A DNA stretch of 64,000 nucleotides, from positions 79,862 to 143,861 of the forward strand of contig CALLXD010000016.1 of assembly GCA_937766455.1 (NCBI GenBank). Direction: 5' to 3'. Origin of the DNA: Vicinamibacterales bacterium. GTDB lineage: Bacteria > Acidobacteriota > Vicinamibacteria > Vicinamibacterales > UBA8438. Under the pieces are notes generated by a model, which saw only the letters and a program-made list of their open reading frames with translations, did not search any database and was not told the origin of the DNA. Below are positions 57,692 to 64,000 of this stretch, piece by piece. The position numbers and the translations under genes were made by a program. Each line of letters starts with the position of its first letter. Position 1 is the stretch's first letter.

Positions 57692-58985
57692 CTACTCGTA
57701 GCGGAGCGCTTCGATCGGATCGAGGTTGGAGGCCTTGATCGCGGGGAAGAGGCCGAACACCATGCCGACGGTCGCTGAGAATCCGATGCCGAGGGCAAAT
57801 GACCACCACGGGAGGGAGATCGGGAAACCGGTCGCAAAGTGGACCCCGACGCCCAGCGTGGCACCCAGCACGCTTCCGATCACACCACCGACGGCGGTCA
57901 GGAAGCCCGCCTCGAGCAGGAACTGCCACAGAATCTCTCTTCGCTTCGCCCCAATGGCTCGTCGGGTCCCGATCTCGCGGGTACGCTCGGTGACCGAGAT
58001 CGTCATGATGGCCATGACCCCGATGCCGCCGACAAGCAGGGCGATCGACGAGACCACGATCAAGGACAGAAAGGTGGCGCCGCTGATCTGATCCCACAGC
58101 CCCAGAATGGCATCTTGCGTGATGAGGTCGAAGTCGTTCGCTTCGTCAAGACGCAGCCGGTGTCGGATACGCATGACACGCTCGATGTCTGCGATGGCGG
58201 TGGCGCGGTCCACGCCGTCGCGGGGCACCGCGGCGATCATGACGGCGCGCATCTCGCCACCGAACATTCGCTCAGCCCGGATGCCGAACTGTTTCTGGTA
58301 GGACGTGTGCGGTATGACGACGAAGTCATCTTGCCCGGCGTCGAATCCGCCGGGGCTCGGCGATTCTCCGAGGACACCAATCACGGTGTAGCGCGTGGCG
58401 CCCACCCGAACCCGCTTTCCGATCGGGTCAAGATTTTGGAAGAGCGCCTGAGCCGGGGTCTGTCCCAGCACCACGACCGGGGCTCGGCGGCGTGTTTCCC
58501 CCGGTGTGAAGAACCGGCCATCGGCGATCTCGATCTGAAACACGTCGGGGTAGTTCGCCGCCGATCCGAACACGTTGATCTGCTTGGTCTGGTCGGACCG
58601 GTAATAGACCCGCTCGCGGGTGGGGTTGCCGCCCTGCCCCAACACGATGTTGACCGACGCCAGCGAATCCAGCCTGCGCGTCCATGGCGTCCACGTCGGC
58701 TGGAGTGAGATTCGGCCGTCGCATGAGCTCGGTGAACTCTCGACCCGAGCCCAGGCTGATGGCGCTGAATTTGGTGAGAAAGATCGTATCGGCTCCCATG
58801 GAGCTGATGCTCTCGCGCAGCGACTCGTCAAGGCCGCGGATCAGCGACGTGATCCCCACGATGGACATGATGCCGATGACGATGCCGAGGATCGTCAGAC
58901 CCGAGCGAACCTTCTGCTCGACCAAGGTGTCGACCGCCATGGAGACGATCTCCTTGAACAGTCCACCGCGTAGAGGTTTGGACAT
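57692..58985 (-). CDS. MacB/FtsX-type ABC transporter permease (one frameshift)
   Basis: About 431 residues if repaired. The N-terminal part from ATG 58985 has SMAVDTLVEQKVRSGLTILGIVIGIMSIVGI, the first membrane helix of a MacB-like permease. The frame shifts near 58670. The remainder comprises the periplasmic MacB_PCD domain (RSDQTKQINVFG, DGRFFTPGETRRRAPVVVLG) and three C-terminal helices with SVTERTREIGTRRAIGAKRREILWQFL, the cytosolic FtsX signature. Length is 1294 bases, one over a multiple of three, which supports an indel error. It pairs with the permease just upstream. No ATP-binding domain is present. Confidence 0.9.
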
Positions 58986-58995
58986 GGTGGTGAAC

Positions 58996-60219
58996 TCAGC
59001 TTCGGCCCAGCGCCGAGATGGGGTCGAGCGCGGCCGCCTGGGATGCCGGATAGAGACCGAAGAACACGCCCACCACGGCGGTCATGGAAATCCCGAGCAC
59101 AACGGACCACGGGTGTACGGCGGCCGGCACCGGACTCAGCGAACTGAGCGCGATGGCGACGCCAAATCCCAGCGCGGTACCGATAACGCCACCCAGGACC
59201 GAGAGGAATACCGATTCCGCCAGAATCTGCCACAGCAGGTCGCGTCGGCGTGCGCCCAGCGCCTTGCGTAGTCCAATCTCTCGCGTCCGTTCCGAGACCA
59301 CCATGAGCATGATGTTCATGATGACAATACCCCCCACCAGGAGCGAGAGGCCGACGATGCCGATCAGTACCGCAAAGATGCCGGTAGTCGCCTGCTCGTA
59401 GAGATCGAGGACCGTATCGGATGTGAACAGCCCGAAGTTGTCGTCTTCCCTGGGCCGCAAGCGACGCTCGATGCGCAACGCGACTGTCGCCTCGTCCATC
59501 GCCTGGTCGAGCTGCTCCGGGGTCTTGGGACGCGCCATCACGTTCATCGATGGGCGCGAGCCGAACAGTTTTCTGAAGTTGCCCATCGGGATGATGACGA
59601 ACTCATCCTGACTTTGTCCAAACGTCGCCGGCGTCTGCTCGCTGACCCCGACCACCCGGAAGTTGACGCCCTGAATCTTGATGGTCCGGTCGATGGGGTC
59701 CAGGTTGGCAAAGAGCCGATCCGAGGTGTCGTAGCCGAGGAGCGCCACCCCACGATTTCGGTCGACTTCGGAAGGACTGATCAGTCGGCCCCGCTCAGCC
59801 GTAAATGTGGGGAATTCCACGTAGTCCCGAGTGACACCCCGGACGCCGACGTTCTCAAGGACCTGGTCGCGATACTTGACCTCGCCGTTTCGACCGGCCT
59901 GGGCCATCACCGCGCCGATGTTCGAGCCGTAGCTTCGGATGGCCTCGGCATCGTCGAGCGAAATGCGCGGGTTGCTGCGGGCCGCCTCTTCGTCCTCCTC
60001 GCTCATCAGCAGCCCCGTCCGGGAGACCCTGAACGAGTCGGATCCGAACTGCGAGACGATCGCGCCGGCCACCTCGTCGTTGACGCCCTGGATCAGGGAG
60101 ACCACCGCGATGATCGATCCCACGGAGACGATGTTGCCAAGGATCGTCAGCGTCGATCGGAGCTTGTTCCCCCAAATCGCGTGCAGGGCAATCTGCGTCA
60201 GGTCAACGGCTCTCCGCAT
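58996..60219 (-). CDS. MacB/FtsX-type ABC transporter permease (intact)
   Basis: Encodes 407 residues. One N-terminal helix (ALHAIWGNKLRSTLTILGNIVSVGSIIAVVSL), a large periplasmic domain (residues about 50-280) and three C-terminal helices with MVVSERTREIGLRKALGARRRDLLWQIL. It overlaps the membrane-fusion protein gene by about 20 bases and precedes the second permease by 10. These permeases transmit mechanical force to substrates in the periplasm and need a separate or fused ATPase. None is encoded in this cluster. Confidence 0.92.
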   Translation of the reverse strand: MRRAVDLTQIALHAIWGNKLRSTLTILGNIVSVGSIIAVVSLIQGVNDEVAGAIVSQFGSDSFRVSRTGLLMSEEDEEAARSNPRISLDDAEAIRSYGSNIGAVMAQAGRNGEVKYRDQVLENVGVRGVTRDYVEFPTFTAERGRLISPSEVDRNRGVALLGYDTSDRLFANLDPIDRTIKIQGVNFRVVGVSEQTPATFGQSQDEFVIIPMGNFRKLFGSRPSMNVMARPKTPEQLDQAMDEATVALRIERRLRPREDDNFGLFTSDTVLDLYEQATTGIFAVLIGIVGLSLLVGGIVIMNIMLMVVSERTREIGLRKALGARRRDLLWQILAESVFLSVLGGVIGTALGFGVAIALSSLSPVPAAVHPWSVVLGISMTAVVGVFFGLYPASQAAALDPISALGRS

Positions 60220-61596
60220 CGCCGCTCGCCCTTCTGAACCCTGCCAAAGAATCCGCCCCCGTCTGACGCGTCGTCGTCGCCGTCGATGACCCTGACTTCG
60301 TCCCCGTCTTCAAGATTGCGGACTTCGCTGAACGGACCAATGATGATGAGTTCGCCCTCGTCGATGCCGGACAACGCTTCGAAATATCGCTCCCCGGCGA
60401 TCCCGGTCTTGACTGGAACAAAGACAGCTTCGCCCTGGCGTGCAACGAACACGCCTTCGAGCTCTTCCAGGTCGTCGTCGCTCCGATTCGCGCCGTCGAC
60501 GTTGCCGGCCGAGCCGGCAGTCCCCGGACGCGGAATCCGATTCCTCACGAATCACGGTTCCGTCTGCGTCGAGGGTGACTTCGCGCACAGTCGCGGCCTG
60601 AATCGGAATGGCCAGTGAGTCTTCGCGGACCGCCGTGGTGATGTCGGCAGTGCAGGTGAAGCCGGGCCTGACGCTTGGAATCTCGTCGTCCAGTGTCACG
60701 ACCACCTTGAAGTTCGTGGCCTGTGTCCCGGCACCCTGGGCGGCCTGGATCGGGCTGTTGCCGATCTCGGTCACGATCCCGGTGAAGACCTGGTCCGGGA
60801 GGGCGTCGATGGTCACCTCCGCGGTTTGCCCCAGTTCAATGCTCGGAATGTCTGTCTCGTCGACCTCGACCTCCGCCTCGATAACGGACAGATCCGCAAT
60901 CGTCGCCAGCACGGTGCCGGCGTTGTTCATGGTGCCGATGACCACCGTTTCGCCCTCTTCGATGTTGCGGCGGGTGACCACCCCGGCAAACGGTGAGGTA
61001 ATCGTCACCTTCGTCAGGTCGTAGCGAGCGCTGTCGAGGTTCGCCTCCTCCTGAGAGATCCGCTCGCGCTGCGTCTGCACATCAACCTCACGCGCTTGCA
61101 GTTCCGTCTCGCGTAGCGTGACATCGGTCGTGGCCTGCTCGTAGGCTTCTCGAGAGACCAACCGCAAATCCCAGAGGTTTTCCTGACGCACGAGGTTGTC
61201 GCGGGCGAGTTTGAGGTTGACCCTCGCCGTTTCGACCGTGACTTCCAACTGTCGCTCAGAAGACCGAGAGGCGCGCAACGATGCCTCGCCGCGGTCCACC
61301 GCCGAGCGTAGTGTCTCCGGGTCGATCTCCATCAGGAACTGTCCGCGATCGACGCGGTCGCCCTCGTTGAACGCAAGTCGGGTCACACGTCCCATCGTGT
61401 CGGCGCTGATATCCACCGTCAGCTGCGGCACGATGGTGCCAGAGGCGGAGACGAGCGCCTCCAAATTGCGGCGCTCGACGGCCTCGACCTCAATTTCTGG
61501 TCCAGTGGCCCGGTCAAACGTCAGATTGACGTAGACGAGTGCCCCGCCAATAGCCAGAACCACGAACACCAGGAGTACCTTGCGAAGACCGGTCAA
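60198..61596 (-). CDS. HlyD/AcrA-type membrane-fusion protein (one frameshift)
   Basis: About 466 residues if repaired. The start is taken as TTG 61596, giving MTGLRKVLLVFVVLAIGG and a single N-terminal membrane anchor; the frame is open further upstream into the preceding gene. A lipoyl/barrel-sandwich domain (ASGTIVPQLTVDISADTMGRV) flanks a helical hairpin (residues about 90-190). The beta-barrel domain follows (DLSVIEAEVEVDETDIPSIELGQTAEV). The frame shifts near 60530 in a GC-rich stretch; the last 110 residues include VFVARQGEAVFVPVKTGIAGERYFEAL. It should bridge the permeases to an outer-membrane channel. Confidence 0.9.
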
Positions 61597-61600
61597 CGAC

Positions 61601-62359
61601 TCAACCCCCCATCCGGGACAATGCGAACCCCCCGCCGATCGCCAGTACGGCGTACAGGAGGTAGAAACCAGTGGCAATTGGGCCGGTCCGTCGCTTGTAC
61701 GTGACAGCGACGCCGACCGACAGCACGAAGAGTTGCCAGATCACGAACACGTCGATCAGTCCGAGCGCGCGGGCCGCGAAGGTCCCCTCCTCGAGCATCG
61801 GAAAGAAGGCGGCCAGCGTGGTCGGATTCCCCATCGCGCCTCGCGCGTAGTTCAGGGGGACCACAAACACCTGCTGGACGATACTGATCGCTCCGGTATG
61901 CACCACCACCGCGAACATGGTGCGAAAACTGGCGCCACCGCCGAATCCGACGTAGCCCACGGTCCACACCACGCCAGCGACGACGAGCGAGAACAGCGGC
62001 ATCATGACGAGGACCCCGCCCGCGGTGAAGTACACGGCGCTCGCGAGACGCCGCTTCAGCTGGTCATACATCTCCTCAGAGACCGTGACCCCGAACGACT
62101 CCATGGCGTCAACCTGCTGCTCGAGCAGCATCTGTTGGCCGAGCTCCGTGCTCACCAGCCAGCTGCTCGCGCCTGCAATGATCAGCGCGACGGTCAGCAA
62201 CGCGCCGAGCCATCGTGGGTGCCGTGCGATGACCTCGAACGTCCGCCTCGGCGCGACGATGACCCCAACCAAGCGTCCAACCAGACCCATGTCCCGGTCG
62301 GTTGGTGGGCGCACCACGTCGGCGCGTGCGCTCCGTCTCCGCTCCGCTGTTTCGGACAT
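61601..62359 (-). CDS. Yip1-domain-like membrane protein
   Basis: Encodes 252 residues with an N-terminal cytosolic segment (VVRPPTDRDMGLVGRLVGVIVAPRRTFEVIARHPRWL) typical of Yip1-like proteins. Five predicted helices follow, e.g. GALLTVALIIAGASSWLV and GGVLVMMPLFSLVVAGVVWTVGYV. It is the first gene of the minus-strand exporter cluster; its stop is four bases before the proposed start of the membrane-fusion protein. Function is unknown; Yip1-like proteins commonly accompany such exporters. Confidence 0.8.
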   Translation of the reverse strand: MSETAERRRSARADVVRPPTDRDMGLVGRLVGVIVAPRRTFEVIARHPRWLGALLTVALIIAGASSWLVSTELGQQMLLEQQVDAMESFGVTVSEEMYDQLKRRLASAVYFTAGGVLVMMPLFSLVVAGVVWTVGYVGFGGGASFRTMFAVVVHTGAISIVQQVFVVPLNYARGAMGNPTTLAAFFPMLEEGTFAARALGLIDVFVIWQLFVLSVGVAVTYKRRTGPIATGFYLLYAVLAIGGGFALSRMGG

Positions 62360-62788
62360 GATCGGTGTGGGTCGGGATCGACGGGTCCCGGCGATACCTG
62401 CCGTGGCACGGACGGGTCTCGCTCCACTGCGATTCTACCGCGTTGGCGCCGGTTCCTCTGCGGTAGGCGGAGTGCACCCTGTCTTCCTAGACGAGCAGCG
62501 GCAGCCGAATGTTTCCTCGTGAGGTGGGTGCCGCGTCTTGACACGGCGCAAGACGTTGACCTAGTGTCCCGTTTCAGATGCCGGCCTCATGTGGGCGCGG
62601 AGAGTGTGCCGCCGGCGCTGTCACCGTCGCCGTGACATCATTGTCCGCCTGCCCGCGGCCTGCCGTTCGCCCAGTGCGCTAACGCCGTGCGAGTTGCAGC
62701 GGGCCGGCGGATGACCCGACAAGACTGCAGAGCTGGTCTGAGGCCCTGTCAGTATTCCTGATACCGTCGGCGTTTCCCGGAGGGCGAC
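62360..62788. other. 429-base spacer between divergent operons
   Basis: No credible gene on either strand. It must contain the promoters for the exporter cluster (minus) and the arginine decarboxylase (plus). TTGACC near 62551 could be a -35 box, but I see no convincing -10 partner. Confidence 0.5.
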
Positions 62789-63340
62789 GTGATCGAACTT
62801 GTCCCGAAAGAGCTATTTCTCACGAAGGGGGTTGGTAAGCATCGCGAGAAGCTCACCTCTTTCGAACTCGCCCTGCGTGCGGCCGGTATCGCCGCGTGTA
62901 ATCTGGTCCGGGTATCCAGTATCTTCCCGCCAGGTTGCAAAATCCTATCGAAGACCGCTGGCATCCGTAAGCTGAAACCTGGCCAGGTGACCTTTGTTGT
63001 GATGTCAGAGACGGCGACCCGCGAAGCGCATCGGCTGATCGCAGCGACCGTCGGCGTCGCGATTCCGCGCGACCGCAAGCTGTTCGGCTATCTGTCGGAG
63101 CATCACAGTTTTGGTGAGAACGAAGAGACGGCCGGCGACTACGCGGAGGAGTTGGCGGCTGAGATGCTCGCGACGACGCTCGGTCTCGATTTTGACCCAG
63201 ACCATAGCTGGGATGAGAAGAAGGAAGTGTACCGGCTGTCCAACCAGATTGTCAGGACACAGAATATTACGCAGACGGCCGTTGGGGACAAGAGCGGGGT
63301 CTGGACGACTGTGATCGCCGCCGCCGTCGTCGTCGGGTGA
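62789..63340 (+). CDS. pyruvoyl-dependent arginine decarboxylase (PvlArgDC)
   Basis: Encodes 183 residues with a GTG start about five bases after GGAGGG. Self-cleavage motif NLVRVSSIFPPGC has Ser43-Ser44. By analogy with the Methanocaldococcus enzyme, the second Ser would become the pyruvoyl group, giving a short beta chain and longer alpha chain. Other family features: LTKGVGKHREKLTSFELALRAAGI, FVVMSETATREAHRLIAATVGVAIP, YLSEHHSFGENEETAGDYAEELA. It makes agmatine from arginine for polyamine synthesis. No speB, aguA or speE is nearby. Confidence 0.92.
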   Translation: MIELVPKELFLTKGVGKHREKLTSFELALRAAGIAACNLVRVSSIFPPGCKILSKTAGIRKLKPGQVTFVVMSETATREAHRLIAATVGVAIPRDRKLFGYLSEHHSFGENEETAGDYAEELAAEMLATTLGLDFDPDHSWDEKKEVYRLSNQIVRTQNITQTAVGDKSGVWTTVIAAAVVVG

Positions 63341-63433
63341 GCGGCGGCCCAGGGTGTTCGGGGGGGGGCAGCCCACCGGAGGGCGGGTGAGCGGCGGCCC
63401 AGGGCGTGCGGGAGGTCAGGCCATCGGAGGGTC
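63334..63433 (+). repeat. two 50-base tandem units at the 3' end of the decarboxylase gene
   Basis: CGGGTGAGCGGCGGCCCAGGG occurs at 63334 and again at 63384, and the similarity continues through GG-CAGxCC-CGGAGGG in each unit. The first copy contains the gene's stop codon (TGA 63338-63340). Unit 1 contains a run of nine G (63360-63368). Confidence 0.8.
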
Positions 63434-63458
63434 AGACGCGCTGCGCGAAAATCGAGCG

Positions 63459-64000
63459 ATGATGCACATAACCGGACCGTACCGCGCACGCAGGGCCGCA
63501 CGGATGACCATCTGCGCCGTGTGCGCCGTGATGCTGATTGCGGGACGGCCCGTCCAGGCGCAGTCCTTTGAGACCGTTGGCGTTCGCGCGCTCGGGATGG
63601 GCGGCGCGTTCGTGGCCGTGGCCGACGACGCCACCGCGAACTATTGGAACCCCGCCGGTCTGGCGGACGTCTTCTTCAGCGCGGTGCTGGACGTCCAACG
63701 AACGGAGACCCGCCTCGGGGCGGGTCAACACCTCCTCGAGGGCACCCGAGACGGCACGACGTTCGCGTCCATGGGGAGCCCGACCATGGGCCTCAGTTAC
63801 TACCGGCTGCGGTCGTTCCAGCTCGATCGGCCAGGGGGGCGTTGACCCAGCGTCTCTCTCTCGGCACTCGTGACACAGCATGCGGGGGCTGACCCTCGTG
63901 CAGCCATTCTTGCCGGGCGTGACGCTTGCGAGCGTGGTGAAGGTGGTGCGAGGCACGGTGGCGGTCGGGCTCGGTGACGGACTGGCAACGGCCGGCGACC
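63459..64000 (+). CDS. TraF/PorV-like outer-membrane beta-barrel protein, 5' part (two frameshifts, cut by window)
   Basis: From ATG 63459 a signal peptide (TICAVCAVMLIAGRPVQAQ) is followed by FETVGVRALGMGGAFVAVADDATANYWNPAGLA. This is the N-terminal signature of the UPF0164/PorV/TraF-like family of outer-membrane proteins related to FadL. The frame breaks near 63834-63839 (GGGGGG) and again near 63883 (GGGGG). After removing one G at the second site the sequence continues as VTQHAG-LTLVQPFLPGVTLASVVKVV, as expected in the family, to the window end. Both breaks are in G runs and look like sequencing errors. Confidence 0.8.

Noticed and set aside
63341..63458. Possible small structured RNA (SRP-like) because of GGTCAGGCC
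   Set aside because: The conserved GGAAGG-AGCAGCC core of 4.5S RNA is missing, and the similarity comes from the tandem repeat.

Overview
The window is GC-rich chromosomal DNA from a free-living bacterium. It most resembles Acidobacteriota, probably a Vicinamibacteria-like lineage. The main evidence is RpoB, whose N-terminal lobe carries the paired Cys-rich (zinc-ribbon-like) insertion I know from acidobacterial RpoB. A bifunctional IspD-IspF, an EF-G-like paralogue and a TraF/PorV-like outer-membrane protein fit the same picture. This assignment rests on recalled family features, not on a search.

Layout. 1-0.3 kb: the 3' end of an IS630-type transposase. 0.3-9.8 kb: selA (minus strand), two small unknown proteins, purH, a large hairpin, an O-antigen-ligase-like membrane protein and a Trm112-like protein (both minus), a secreted TPR protein, a LolB-like lipoprotein and ispE. 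9.9-20.1 kb: tRNA-Gln, prs, rplY, pth, rpsF-rpsR-rplI-dnaB, alr-radA-ispDF and rlmB, all on the plus strand and largely overlapping or tightly spaced. 20.1-55.5 kb: one uninterrupted plus-strand information-processing supercluster. Its order is tRNA-Thr, Tyr, Gly, Thr, tuf, rpmG, tRNA-Trp, secE, nusG, rplKAJL, rpoBC, rpsLG, fusA, tuf, then the S10, spc and alpha operons through secY-adk-map-infA-rpmJ to rplQ. It ends in a strong hairpin. 55.5-62.4 kb (minus): an EF-G-like paralogue, two MacB/FtsX-type permeases, a membrane-fusion protein and a Yip1-like membrane protein. 62.8-64 kb (plus): a pyruvoyl-dependent arginine decarboxylase and the start of an outer-membrane protein cut by the window edge.

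How the genes work together. Most of the window is the translation and transcription core: tRNAs, EF-Tu, EF-G, ribosomal proteins, RNA polymerase beta, beta', alpha and NusG. It also holds the SecE/SecY translocon, replication (DnaB), repair (RadA), nucleotide supply (PurH, Prs, Adk), isoprenoid (IspE, IspDF) and wall precursors (Alr), and N-terminal Met removal (Map).

Sequence quality matters here. rpoB and the first two thirds of rpoC (about 26.3-33.0 kb) are broken by about 25 apparent indels. The first tuf copy has four, and nusG, ispE, one ABC permease, the membrane-fusion protein and the last gene each have one or two. Because rpoB and rpoC are essential, I read these as assembly or consensus errors (or a chimeric block), not as biology. 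I did not find a convincing new multi-gene system. The most interesting biological signals are long acidic low-complexity tails on at least six ribosomal proteins, a family of GGGGC-NNN-GCCCC hairpins seeded through the ribosomal spacers, a divergent IF-1, an EF-G paralogue lacking the catalytic histidine, an exporter cluster without an ATPase, and a 28-bp inverted repeat behind purH.
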